Shown one piece after another: positions 34,043 to 42,359 of a stretch of 64,000 nt of DNA. The notes under the pieces are model-generated. The model did not search any database, had not been told where the DNA came from, and saw nothing but the letters and a program-made list of their open reading frames with translations. The translations under genes were made by a program, and so were the position numbers. How positions within the stretch are numbered: position 1 is the first letter of the stretch; the number at the start of each line of letters is the position of its first letter. This DNA comes from JBPEXY01 sp052031065 (lineage in GTDB: Bacteria > Pseudomonadota > Gammaproteobacteria > Immundisolibacterales > Immundisolibacteraceae), in NCBI GenBank assembly GCA_052031065.1, contig JBPEXY010000166.1:1-64000 (forward strand), in the 5' to 3' direction.

Positions 34043-34614
34043 CAAGCGTGACCCACATCACTGGAAAGGCGGTTAGGGTCGATCCCCATCCGCGCCAGTG
34101 CACTGCGCCAGCGCTGCTCCAACGGCAGGTCGAACATCACCTCCATATCAGCGGGTGCTACCAGCCAGCTGTTATCGAGAATTTCTTTGTCGAGCTGGTT
34201 GGCGCCCCAGCCAGCGTAACCAAGACAGACCTGAAACCGATGCGGGCCGCGACCATCAGCAATCGCTTCAAGGACATCGGAAGAGCCGGTCACGCCGATC
34301 TGGTCGGAAACCTGCAGTGTTGCCGACCATTCCCCCAGCGGCTGATGGATCACCAGACAGCGCTCGGTATTGACCGGGCCGCCCCGAAAAACCGGTAATG
34401 CAGCGACCTGCTCACTACTGGCGGTCATTTCAGTCTGCTCGAAAATCTCGCTGAGCTGCATATCATGGGGTTTGTTGAGCACCAGCCCCAACGCCCCCTG
34501 CTGATCGTATTGACAGATGTAGCAGACCGATCGCTCGAACGGCTCTCCTGTCAATCCGGGCATGGCAATCAGAAAGCATCCGGTCAGGTCTGTTGCTTGG
34601 TCCATAGACGCCAT
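34042..34614 (-). CDS. yqgE: UPF0301/AlgH family protein
   Basis: This protein of 190 residues has the DUF179 pattern: LTGCFLIAMPGLTGEPFERS near the N-terminus, GALGLVLNKPHDMQLSEIFE, VFRGGPVNTERCLVIH, and FQVCLGYAGWGANQLDKEI. The biochemical role is unknown; AlgH was named from an alginate phenotype in Pseudomonas. The order tonB-yqgE-ruvX-pyrR is conserved in gammaproteobacteria. The start could be 34614 or the in-frame ATG at 34605. The longer frame to 34701 overlaps tonB and is not family-like. Confidence 0.9.
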   Translation of the reverse strand: MASMDQATDLTGCFLIAMPGLTGEPFERSVCYICQYDQQGALGLVLNKPHDMQLSEIFEQTEMTASSEQVAALPVFRGGPVNTERCLVIHQPLGEWSATLQVSDQIGVTGSSDVLEAIADGRGPHRFQVCLGYAGWGANQLDKEILDNSWLVAPADMEVMFDLPLEQRWRSALARMGIDPNRLSSDVGHA

Positions 34615-34651
34615 TTTAAACCATCGCCAGTGATTAAGGGGCGGCTGCCAA

Positions 34652-35596
34652 CTAGCGGCTGGTGAGCGCGCTATCCTGGGTAAACTGCCAGGTACGAACA
34701 ATCACCAGCAGGTCCGCTTCTTTGGTAATTGATGTCGGCAGTGGCGCAAACGGTGCCGCCATTTTTACGATACGCAACGCTGATTTATCCAGTAACGGAA
34801 ACCCCGAAGAGCGGCTGATCTCCACCTTGCCCAGAGAACCGTTGGCGCGTATCTCCACCGCCATGCGCAAACTACCGGTAATACCAGCATCACGAGCTGC
34901 GGCCGGATAGTTCAGGGTGCCGACCCGCTCAACCTTGGCACGCCATGCCTCCATATAGGCCGCATAGGCATACTCCCTGGTCGCTGCACTGATCACTTTT
35001 TTACGCGGGCGTTTGGCGTAGGCGGCCTGCTGCTCAGCCAGTTGGGCCTGCAACCGGGCAAACTGCCTGCTCTGTTGCAGCAATGTTGCAGCAGAAAGAT
35101 CAGTAGGGCGTTTGTCGACATCACGTTGCTGGCTCGACTGCACCCTCTGCTCGGCCGGTTTTTTCACCGCCAACACGGCCTGCTGCTGCGACGCAGAGGG
35201 TGCTGATTCGACTGGATTGGCAACTGGCGACACCTGCGGCTGCATCGCCGCAATCCGCTGCTGATCCTGCAGCACAGTAGTCGGTTTGGCCCGCTCCTGC
35301 TCCTCGCCGCCACCCTGCTGGTTAGCCTGGGCGAGGAAATCTGCTTCATCAGGTTCCTGCAGGGATTCCCGCGGCACCAGCGTGATGTCGAGAGAGGGCT
35401 GGTGGCTCCGTTCAGCGCTCAGCGTCAATTCAAACTGAAAGCCGAGAAAAATCACCACATGAACGGCAAGCGCATATAACAAGGTCGCCAGCAGCCGATC
35501 ACCAGCCCCGACAGCGGCACTCTCGATCTGATCGACACCTGGGTCGAGCAGGGTTGCGTCGTCCAACAACCGGGCCTGGCGAACCACTGCGCTCAA
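34652..35596 (-). CDS. tonB: energy transducer TonB family protein
   Basis: A 314-residue protein with a short cytoplasmic N-terminus, one TM helix near 34-54 (LLATLLYALAVHVVIFLGFQ) and a long periplasmic linker rich in Gln, Ala and Ser. A TonB C-terminal domain follows (LNYPAAARDAGITGSLRMAV, VEISRSSGFPLLDKSALRIV). The linker is not the Pro-Glu/Pro-Lys type of E. coli TonB. The gene lies between gshB and yqgE as in Pseudomonas. No ExbB/ExbD gene is adjacent. The ExbB-fusion system at 36875 has its own TonB-like protein. Confidence 0.9.
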   Translation of the reverse strand: MSAVVRQARLLDDATLLDPGVDQIESAAVGAGDRLLATLLYALAVHVVIFLGFQFELTLSAERSHQPSLDITLVPRESLQEPDEADFLAQANQQGGGEEQERAKPTTVLQDQQRIAAMQPQVSPVANPVESAPSASQQQAVLAVKKPAEQRVQSSQQRDVDKRPTDLSAATLLQQSRQFARLQAQLAEQQAAYAKRPRKKVISAATREYAYAAYMEAWRAKVERVGTLNYPAAARDAGITGSLRMAVEIRANGSLGKVEISRSSGFPLLDKSALRIVKMAAPFAPLPTSITKEADLLVIVRTWQFTQDSALTSR

Positions 35597-35610
35597 GACA
35601 TCAACCGCCC

Positions 35611-36570
35611 TTAACCCAGTTTCTGTTCAAGCAGATCAAAAAATGTTGCAGCGATATTGACACCAAACTGGGCATCGATTTCGCGCACGCAGGTCGGGCT
35701 GGTGACATTTATTTCAGTCAGATAATCGCCAATCACATCGAGGCCAACAAACAGCAGGCCTTTTTCGTTCAACGTCGGCGCCACCTGCTCAACAATCCAG
35801 CGGTCGCGATCCGAAAGTGGTTGCGCCACACCGCGACCACCCGCAGCAAGATTACCGCGGGTCTCACCCTCGGCCGGAATTCGCGCCAGTGCATAGGGCA
35901 CCGGCTCACCGCCTACCACCAGTATTCGCTTATCACCATGCACTATCTCTGGAATATAGCGCTGCGCCATCGCCGAACAGCGGCCATGATCGGTCATCTG
36001 TTCCAGAATCACGCCCACATTGGGGTCACCAACGCGAAGGCGAAATATCGAAGCGCCGCCCATCAGATTAAGCGGCTTAAGGATTACATCCTCCTGTTCG
36101 GCGAGAAAGTCGCGTATGCGCTGGGGGCTGCTGGTTACCAGAGTCGGCACCATGCAGTGGTTAAATCCGGCAGTGAAGAGTTTTTCATTCACCGCACGCA
36201 GTGCATCCGGCGGATTGGCCACCAGAACACCCCGATGCACCAGCCGGTCGAGCAGGCAGGTGGTGTAAAGATATTCGTCGTCAACCGGCGGGTCCTTGCG
36301 CATCAATACCACGTCGACCTCAGCCAACGGACCCTCCACCTCATCAATCACCCGATACCACTGCCCGGTATCATCGAACAGCTCTACGCCCTGACGTCGT
36401 GCTGCCACCTCTCCGTCACGCATGTAGAGATCGGTCTGCTGCAAATATTCCACCCGCCAGCCACGACGCTGCGCCTCCAGCATCATCGCCAATGAGGTGT
36501 CCTTATAAGGGATGATGTTGTCGATCGGGTCCATGATCACAGCCACGGTTGGCGGTTGGGTACCACTCAT
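35611..36570 (-). CDS. gshB: glutathione synthetase
   Basis: A 319-residue ATP-grasp ligase that adds Gly to gamma-glutamylcysteine. Family blocks are VIMDPIDNIIPYKDTSLAMM at the N-terminus, VLMRKDPPVDDEYLY, VILKPLNLMGGASIF for ATP binding, QRYIPEIVHGDKRILVVGG, and GLDVIGDYLTEINVTSPTC. I start at ATG 36570, where GGAGA precedes at acceptable distance; the longer reading adds 13 unrelated residues. With gor and GST-like genes in the window it supports an active glutathione system. Confidence 0.96.
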   Translation of the reverse strand: MSGTQPPTVAVIMDPIDNIIPYKDTSLAMMLEAQRRGWRVEYLQQTDLYMRDGEVAARRQGVELFDDTGQWYRVIDEVEGPLAEVDVVLMRKDPPVDDEYLYTTCLLDRLVHRGVLVANPPDALRAVNEKLFTAGFNHCMVPTLVTSSPQRIRDFLAEQEDVILKPLNLMGGASIFRLRVGDPNVGVILEQMTDHGRCSAMAQRYIPEIVHGDKRILVVGGEPVPYALARIPAEGETRGNLAAGGRGVAQPLSDRDRWIVEQVAPTLNEKGLLFVGLDVIGDYLTEINVTSPTCVREIDAQFGVNIAATFFDLLEQKLG

Positions 36571-36874
36571 GTACTCAGTCTCCAGGTAATTCGCGCCTGC
36601 AAGGGGCACGTCGCTGATAAACCAGCTTTGTTTGCAAATTCCGTAATCCGGCCTAGTTGACCAACCTTATCGGGGCGGTTCCAGGGTATCGCAGGCAGGG
36701 ACTGCTCATTATCCGTTGCTGACCACAGTCCCGCCAGCCCACCGTATCCAGTCCAGAACGACCACAGTGAACACACTCCAAACCGTAACAATATCGTCAT
36801 TTAGTTGAAACAAATCAGCAAGATAATCTCACGCCTGATACCGCTTTAGCCCCTGCACTACCGAGACTAACTCA
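36571..36874. other. divergent intergenic region between gshB and the ExbB-fusion operon
   Basis: This 304-base gap should contain promoters for both divergent units. I find no repeat, hairpin with T tract, riboswitch-like fold or convincing small ORF in it. The last 90 bases before the ATG at 36875 are A/T-richer than their surroundings, consistent with a promoter, but I cannot place -35/-10 boxes with confidence. Confidence 0.4.
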
Positions 36875-38638
36875 ATGATCAGGTCGATTATCGCGACTGC
36901 ACTGGTACTCCTGTTTCTACCAACCCTGTCCCATGCCTGGTGGAACTCCGACTGGCCCTACCGCAAATCTATCTTTCTGGATACCACCCCTGCGGGCAGC
37001 AATATCGCCAGTTCGACGCTCAACGTGCCGGTACTGGTGAGGCTGCATACCGGCAATTTCGCCTACTTCGCCGACGTTCAGGCGGATGGGGCCGACCTGC
37101 GTTTCATGTCCGGCGATGACCAGACCGTGATCAAACACCATATTGAACGGTTTGACCCGATCAACCAGATGGCGCTGATCTGGTTACAGCTACCACAACT
37201 GCAGGGTGTTACCAACAGCCAGCAGATCTGGATGTACTACGGCAACCCAGAGGCAATTGCCAGCGACGCGCCGCGCGGCGCGGACGACAATGATCTACTG
37301 TTGACCTATCAGTTTGATGACAGCGCGGTTATCAACGATGCCAGTGCTTACGCTATCCAGCCTCAGGCCGTCGCCGTGACCCCCGTGCCTGCATCGCTGA
37401 TTGCTGCAGGCGCCGCAGTCGATGGCGGCCAACTACAGGTAATGCCGCACCCGGCAATCAGTCTCAACGGCAGTGACGGCTTCACTCTCAGCGCATGGGT
37501 AAAACCTGCACAGCTGGAGCAGGCCGGAGCAATCTTCACCCTGGCGGATGCTCAGGGTCGCGAGGTGCGCGTCAACCTAAGCGGTGCCTTACTGAAATTA
37601 CACTCCACTCTCGATGCAGCCAACCCGGCTGAAGCCACCGCCGGTGCACCAATCTCTCTGTCTGAATGGCATCAGCTAGTGCTGGTTGCCAGGCCAGACG
37701 GCCTCTCCTTGTTCCTCGATGGAAAACAGGTCACCAACCTGCCGCAGCCATTATCAACCCTGACACTGTCTCCAGTAATTAGTATTGGCGATGGGTCGGG
37801 GCTGCAATTCGAAGTCGATGAGATCACCCTGGCCAAGGTTGCTCGCAGCGCCGACTGGATTGCGGCTAGCTACGCGACGATTCAGAAAGATTCACTGATG
37901 TTGGCATTCGGCGAAGATGAATCAAAGGACTCAGCCCATGGCGGCGAGGCGTCACACCTGATCTTCATTGCCGGCAAAGTCGATCTGGCCGGCTGGATCG
38001 TGATTGTCATCTGTGCCTTCATGGCTCTCGGCGCGGGCATCGTCATAGTCGTCAAAGGTCTGATGGTGGGCCGATACCGCCGCACCACTAATAAATTCAT
38101 CGACGCCTTCAACCGGGTAGGTGGAGTTCATGCCGACGACGGCGCACAGGTGAACCCGCAATTGAAAGTGTATTCCGAATCACCGCTTTTTCAGCTCTAT
38201 GCCGCAGGACTCCAGGAGGTCGAACAGCGCCTTGGCCACACTGTCGGCGCACAGGCAGCGGGCCTAAGCGACCGCTCGCTACTGGCGGTTCGCTCAACCA
38301 TGAACAGCGTGCTGGTGCGTCAGCTGCAAAGACTCAACTCGATGATGGTACTGCTGACCATTGCCATCAGTGGCGGCCCGTTTCTCGGTCTGCTGGGCAC
38401 GGTGATCGGCATCATGCTGACTTTCGCCGGCATCGCCGCCAGCGGTGAGGTTGACATCAACAGTATTGCTCCCGGCATGGCTGCGGCGCTGCTGGCAACG
38501 GTCGCTGGCCTGGCCGTGGCGATACCGGCACTGTTTGGCTACAACTATCTGGCCGGCCGCATCAAGGAACTGAGCGCCGATATGCAGGTATTCATTGAAG
38601 AGCTGAGCGGCCGTTTCACCGAAGCCTACGGGGCCTGA
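36875..38638 (+). CDS. ExbB/TolQ-type proton channel fused to extracytoplasmic DUF2341 and LamG-like domains
   Basis: This 587-residue fusion begins with a signal peptide (MIRSIIATALVLLFLPTLSH, cleavage near HAWW). A DUF2341 domain follows (WWNSDWPYRKSIFLD to WMYYGNPEA, about 22-130), then a concanavalin/LamG-like domain with GFTLSAWVKPAQ and LSLFLDGKQV at about 160-330. TM helices lie near 370-395, 490-513 and 536-556. The last two form the MotA/TolQ/ExbB core (GGPFLGLLGTVIGIMLTFAG and GMAAALLATVAGLAVAIP). The N-terminal half would lie in the periplasm and could sense or bind a glycan. It is the first gene of a five-gene operon with exbD 3 bases downstream. Confidence 0.9.
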   Translation: MIRSIIATALVLLFLPTLSHAWWNSDWPYRKSIFLDTTPAGSNIASSTLNVPVLVRLHTGNFAYFADVQADGADLRFMSGDDQTVIKHHIERFDPINQMALIWLQLPQLQGVTNSQQIWMYYGNPEAIASDAPRGADDNDLLLTYQFDDSAVINDASAYAIQPQAVAVTPVPASLIAAGAAVDGGQLQVMPHPAISLNGSDGFTLSAWVKPAQLEQAGAIFTLADAQGREVRVNLSGALLKLHSTLDAANPAEATAGAPISLSEWHQLVLVARPDGLSLFLDGKQVTNLPQPLSTLTLSPVISIGDGSGLQFEVDEITLAKVARSADWIAASYATIQKDSLMLAFGEDESKDSAHGGEASHLIFIAGKVDLAGWIVIVICAFMALGAGIVIVVKGLMVGRYRRTTNKFIDAFNRVGGVHADDGAQVNPQLKVYSESPLFQLYAAGLQEVEQRLGHTVGAQAAGLSDRSLLAVRSTMNSVLVRQLQRLNSMMVLLTIAISGGPFLGLLGTVIGIMLTFAGIAASGEVDINSIAPGMAAALLATVAGLAVAIPALFGYNYLAGRIKELSADMQVFIEELSGRFTEAYGA

Positions 38639-38641
38639 TCA

Positions 38642-39046
38642 ATGGACATTCGCGCCGACAACGAACCCTATGACGACATCAACATCACCCCGATGCTTGA
38701 TGTGGCCTATGTATTGCTGGTGATTTTCATCGTCATGACCACCGCAACGGTGCAGGGCATCTCTGTAAACCTGCCCTCAGCGAGCGCCGCCCCAAGCCTG
38801 TCGAAACCCCAGACCAAAGCAATCACCATTACTGCTGAGGGTACCGTTTTTCTGGATACCTATCCGGTCTCGATGACTGAACTGGAGAGCCTGCTGGCAC
38901 AACATCGCGCCGCCAACCCGGAGTTACCGGTAGTGGTCAAAGGTGATGCCCAGATTCAGTACCAACGGGTCGTTGAGGTGCTCGACCTGCTCGGCAACCT
39001 CGATATCACCCAGGTCGGACTGGTCACCCAGAATCTGGTCAAGTGA
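38642..39046 (+). CDS. exbD: biopolymer transport protein ExbD/TolR family
   Basis: A 134-residue protein with one TM helix near 20-38 and the family signature DINITPMLDVAYVLLVIFI, in which Asp20 is the proton-translocating residue. A periplasmic domain ends with VVKGDAQIQYQRVVEVLDLL, typical of ExbD/TolR. It starts 3 bases after the ExbB-fusion stop, so both are made together as stator partners. Confidence 0.94.
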   Translation: MDIRADNEPYDDINITPMLDVAYVLLVIFIVMTTATVQGISVNLPSASAAPSLSKPQTKAITITAEGTVFLDTYPVSMTELESLLAQHRAANPELPVVVKGDAQIQYQRVVEVLDLLGNLDITQVGLVTQNLVK

Positions 39047-39080
39047 GCGGTTACCGAACTGCCGACAGCCGAGCGAACCA

Positions 39081-39734
39081 GTGACCAGAGAGCGGTGGAT
39101 ATGGGTTGGTGTCGTCACCCTGTTTCTGCTGTTTGGCGTGGCGCTCTATTTCGCAGTCACCGCCCTGAGCCAGCAGCCGGCGACGCCACCGCAGAAAAAG
39201 CAGCAGATCATCTCCCTGGTGAAACCGCCGCCACCTCCACCGCCGGAGGAAAAGATGGAAAAGCCACCAGAACCGGAACTCCAGGAAGAGGTTGAAATAC
39301 CGGAACTGAGCGAAATGCCGGAGGAAATACCGGAGCTGGGCGACGAACCTCCGCCCGGCGAACAGCTGGGTCTCGATGCAGATGGCTCAGGCGGCGGCGA
39401 CGCCTTTGGTCTGGTGGCCCGCAAAGGCGGTCGTGGCCTGCTCTCGGGTGACCCGATGGCATGGTACGCGGGCCGCCTGCAGGACTGCATCAACGATCTG
39501 CTACAGGACAAGGAGTCAATTCGCACTGTCGGCAGCTACCGGGTAGACCTGCGCGTGCGTGGCCGAAGCGATGGCTCGGTGGAGGTTAAGGTGGTCTCCT
39601 CAACCGCTACAGACGAACTGCTCGACCACATCCTGACACAGTTTGATCGACCGATTCGCTGCAATGTCGATCAGCCACCACAGGCACAGGGGCAAGCACT
39701 GAAAATCACCCTGATCGGTGAAGGACGCGATTAA
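39081..39734 (+). CDS. short TonB-like energy transducer with Cys pair
   Basis: The GTG at 39081 gives 217 residues: a TM helix near 6-27 (WVGVVTLFLLFGVALYFAV) and a Pro/Glu-rich linker (VKPPPPPPPEEKMEKPPEPE). A Gly-rich stretch and a C-terminal domain of about 85 residues with TonB-C-like strands (YRVDLRVRGRSDGSVEVKVV) follow. Two Cys (LQDCINDL and PIRCNVDQ) could form a disulfide. The usual TonB YP motif is absent. GTG is the only plausible start after the exbD stop; the ribosome site is weak. It would couple the ExbB-fusion/ExbD motor to an outer-membrane partner. Confidence 0.82.
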   Translation: MTRERWIWVGVVTLFLLFGVALYFAVTALSQQPATPPQKKQQIISLVKPPPPPPPEEKMEKPPEPELQEEVEIPELSEMPEEIPELGDEPPPGEQLGLDADGSGGGDAFGLVARKGGRGLLSGDPMAWYAGRLQDCINDLLQDKESIRTVGSYRVDLRVRGRSDGSVEVKVVSSTATDELLDHILTQFDRPIRCNVDQPPQAQGQALKITLIGEGRD

Positions 39735-39806
39735 GCGGACTCCAGCCAACAGACGATGATCCTTAACCCATTCATTGAAAAAGCACCAACGCTGAGGACA
39801 AAAATA

Positions 39807-41480
39807 ATGATCAGGCGATTAGCATCTGCCGGTTGCGTCGCATTGCTTTTGGGGACACCCGCCCACGGCGGAGAACAGGAGGACCTCCTGGAACTGCGAA
39901 ACACCATTCTCAACCTGATTGGAGCCCTGGTTGAGGAAGGGGTCATCGCACCCGATGCGGCCGCAAACATGGTCAACAAAGCCAAACTCGATGCCGCTGA
40001 AGAGGCGCGTCAGGCAGCGCAGGCCGAACAGCCAGCGCCCGGCGAGGTGCGGGTTTCCTACGTACCGGAATTCGTCAAGGATGAGATTCGGGCACAGGTG
40101 CGGGCCGAGCTGCGCGACGACGTCCGCGCCGATATCCTGTCACAGGCCAAGCAGGAACGCTGGGGCATTCCTGAAGCGCTGCCGGGCTGGGTCAACAAGG
40201 TGAAATTCAAGGGTGATGTGCGGTTGCGGGCCCAGAGCGACATGTTCGCCAACAGCAATGACCTGGGCGTGACCACCTATCTTGACCCAATGGAGGTTAA
40301 TGCAGCGCGCAACGTTACCGACATAGACACCATTCTCAACACCAACGACGACCGCAACCGCACTCGCATCCGCGCCCGACTGTCGATGGATGCCAAGGTC
40401 AACAATTCCCTTTCCGCAGGGTTTCGTCTGGCCACCGGTAACCAGCGCGACCCGGTCTCCACCAACCAGACCCTGGGTCGCACCGGCGGCAAATATGATC
40501 TGAGTCTCGACCGTGCCTATCTGCAGTGGCACGACGACAACCTCGATGGCTATCCCTGGCTGGATGTCTGGCTGGGCCGCATTCCCAATCCATGGTTAAG
40601 CACCGACCTGGTCTGGGACAGCGACCTCTCCTTCGAAGGGATCGCCTCTACCTTCCGCTACAACCTGGCCGGCAGCGATGATCTCTTCGCGCTTGATGAT
40701 GACAGCCGCGAACTTTTCCTCACTCTTGGCGCTTTTCCACTGCAGGAATTTGAGCTTTCCGGTGACGATAAATGGCTGGTCGGCGGACAGCTCGGCGGTC
40801 GTTTTCAGTTTCGCAGCCAGTCAACCTTTGATATCGGTCTGGCCTACTACAAATACATGAACATTACCGGCGAGCAAAACGATCCCGGGCTGCGCGACAA
40901 AGACCATACCGCACCGGAGTTCATGCAGAAGGGCAACAGCCTGTTCAATATCTCCAACGACCTGATCGGAGCGGTTCCCGACCCCAACGACGTGCTGCTG
41001 GCGCTGGCCTCAGACTACGAACTGCTCAACCTGACCATGAAGTACGACCTGGCGCGCTTCTCGCCACTGCATATCTGGGTCGAAGCTGATTACGTAAAGA
41101 ACATTGGCTACGACGAAGATGAAGTGATCAGTCGCAGCGGCGGCAACCTGTTCAACGCCTCAGTCATCGACAAACTGTTCGAAGAACGCAATGAAGGTTA
41201 CCAGCTAAAACTGGCCATGGGCTCGCCCTCGGTGCTGATGAAGGGCAACTGGCGACTTTCGCTGGCCTACAAATACCTGCAGCGGGATGCGGTACTGGAT
41301 GCCTTTACCGACTCTGATTTTCACCTCGGTGGCACCGACGCTGAGGGCTGGATACTCGGCGGCGAATACGGCGTTGGTGATAATGCCTATCTCACCGCCC
41401 GCTGGTTGTCCGCTGATGAAATTGACGGTCCACCGCTGGGCATTGATGTTTTCCAGCTCGACCTCAACGCCCGATTCTGA
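39807..41480 (+). CDS. large porin-like outer-membrane protein
   Basis: A 557-residue protein with signal peptide MIRRLASAGCVALLLGTPAH and an N-terminal helical segment (about 25-125, coiled-coil-like AAEEARQAAQAEQ and EIRAQVRAELRDDVRADIL). A beta-barrel follows, beginning VKFKGDVRLRAQSDMF and ending in Phe (FQLDLNARF). It corresponds to proteins annotated as putative porin in marine gammaproteobacteria. I start at 39807 after GAGGA; an earlier ATG adds 17 residues. There is no plug domain, so it is not a classical TonB-dependent receptor, although a TonB-like gene precedes it. It may be the partner energised by the upstream motor. Confidence 0.85.
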   Translation: MIRRLASAGCVALLLGTPAHGGEQEDLLELRNTILNLIGALVEEGVIAPDAAANMVNKAKLDAAEEARQAAQAEQPAPGEVRVSYVPEFVKDEIRAQVRAELRDDVRADILSQAKQERWGIPEALPGWVNKVKFKGDVRLRAQSDMFANSNDLGVTTYLDPMEVNAARNVTDIDTILNTNDDRNRTRIRARLSMDAKVNNSLSAGFRLATGNQRDPVSTNQTLGRTGGKYDLSLDRAYLQWHDDNLDGYPWLDVWLGRIPNPWLSTDLVWDSDLSFEGIASTFRYNLAGSDDLFALDDDSRELFLTLGAFPLQEFELSGDDKWLVGGQLGGRFQFRSQSTFDIGLAYYKYMNITGEQNDPGLRDKDHTAPEFMQKGNSLFNISNDLIGAVPDPNDVLLALASDYELLNLTMKYDLARFSPLHIWVEADYVKNIGYDEDEVISRSGGNLFNASVIDKLFEERNEGYQLKLAMGSPSVLMKGNWRLSLAYKYLQRDAVLDAFTDSDFHLGGTDAEGWILGGEYGVGDNAYLTARWLSADEIDGPPLGIDVFQLDLNARF

Positions 41481-41511
41481 CCTACCATTCACTCCGCTTC
41501 GAGGATCGGTC

Positions 41512-42180
41512 ATGCAACAGATTACCGGCCTGCTTACCCTGTTAATACTTTCTGGTTTCTTCACCCAGGCTGCGACTGCCGCCTCACCCCGCGGAACACC
41601 GGCGGGGGGCGGTGGCGATCAGAACGGGCAGCGTTACATCGCTCAGATCAACGCCCTCAAACAACAGGTCGCCGCACAGGCGGGAGAGCTGCAGCAGCTC
41701 AACGACCAGCTAACCGAAACCCGTGAGAACCTCGACCTCAGAGAACGGGAGCTGGAAAAAACCGCCGACTCGCGGGACAAGCTTCGCGAGCGCCTCGATC
41801 AGGCAATCGAACGAATCAAACGCACCGACGAACGCCTCGAACTGACCCGAAAAAAACTCTCCGGCGCTCGCTATCAGATCAGCAACCTCAGCGCTCACAA
41901 GCTCGACCTGGAGGAACTTGACCAGTTACAGAAGCAGCAACTACTGCTCTGTGAGGACAAGAACATTGCCCTCTACCAGGCCAACCTGGAGATGGCTGAT
42001 CGCTACAAAAACAAAGGCATAGGCACCTCCCTGCTACAGCGCGAACCGGTCACCGGTTTGAAACAGGTGGAAATCGAAAATATTCTTGAGGAGTATCGCG
42101 ACAAGCTCGACCAGCAGATCTACCAAACACCGCAGGCCGCCATCACCCTGCCTGAGGAACCCGGCGTGGTTAAATTCTGA
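41512..42180 (+). CDS. periplasmic coiled-coil protein
   Basis: This 222-residue secreted protein has signal peptide MQQITGLLTLLILSGFFTQA. A long coiled coil follows, about 50-145 (LKQQVAAQAGELQQLNDQLT, LERELEKTADSRDKLRERL-type heptads), then a short C-terminal domain with one Cys (LLLCEDKN) and EIENILEEYRDKLDQQIY. No enzyme family is recognised. It starts 31 bases after the porin-like stop with a GAGGA site and ends the ExbB-fusion operon. It could bridge the inner-membrane motor and the outer membrane. Confidence 0.8.
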   Translation: MQQITGLLTLLILSGFFTQAATAASPRGTPAGGGGDQNGQRYIAQINALKQQVAAQAGELQQLNDQLTETRENLDLRERELEKTADSRDKLRERLDQAIERIKRTDERLELTRKKLSGARYQISNLSAHKLDLEELDQLQKQQLLLCEDKNIALYQANLEMADRYKNKGIGTSLLQREPVTGLKQVEIENILEEYRDKLDQQIYQTPQAAITLPEEPGVVKF

Positions 42181-42199
42181 GCAGCCACCGCGTTAGCCG

Positions 42200-42230
42200 T
42201 TCCCGGAACCATTCCCGGAACCATTCCCGG
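42200..42230. repeat. short tandem repeat, 12-bp unit
   Basis: The unit TTCCCGGAACCA occurs at 42200-42211 and 42212-42223, followed by a partial TTCCCGG to 42230 (2.6 copies). Each unit contains the palindrome TTCCCGGAA-like half (TTCCGGGAA is its relative). It lies between the coiled-coil gene and the first sorting-signal protein. It may be a local slippage repeat. Confidence 0.6.
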
Positions 42231-42267
42231 GCAAATCTCCTGCAATTTTAATATTTCCTAAACCGAT

Positions 42268-42286
42268 CTGTAACACGCTGGCGTTA
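42268..42286 (+). promoter_or_regulatory. CTGTAAC motif with inverted TAAC/GTTA, copy 1
   Basis: CTGTAACAC at 42268-42276 followed by GCGTTA to 42286 makes TAAC and GTTA arms around an 8-base centre. It lies 92 bases before the GTG of the VPEP-type sorting protein. Related copies precede the SLBB export gene and the TPR lipoprotein gene. Confidence 0.35.
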
Positions 42287-42359
42287 GTCTGGGCATCCGA
42301 CACCCCCCGCAACCTGGACACATGGGGGCCTGACCTCAAACTTCAGCGAGGTAACGACC

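Noticed and set aside
35554..36495. 313-codon plus-strand ORF opposite gshB
   Set aside because: Antisense to a well-conserved ATP-grasp enzyme; composition rich in His/Arg/Gln and no family match.
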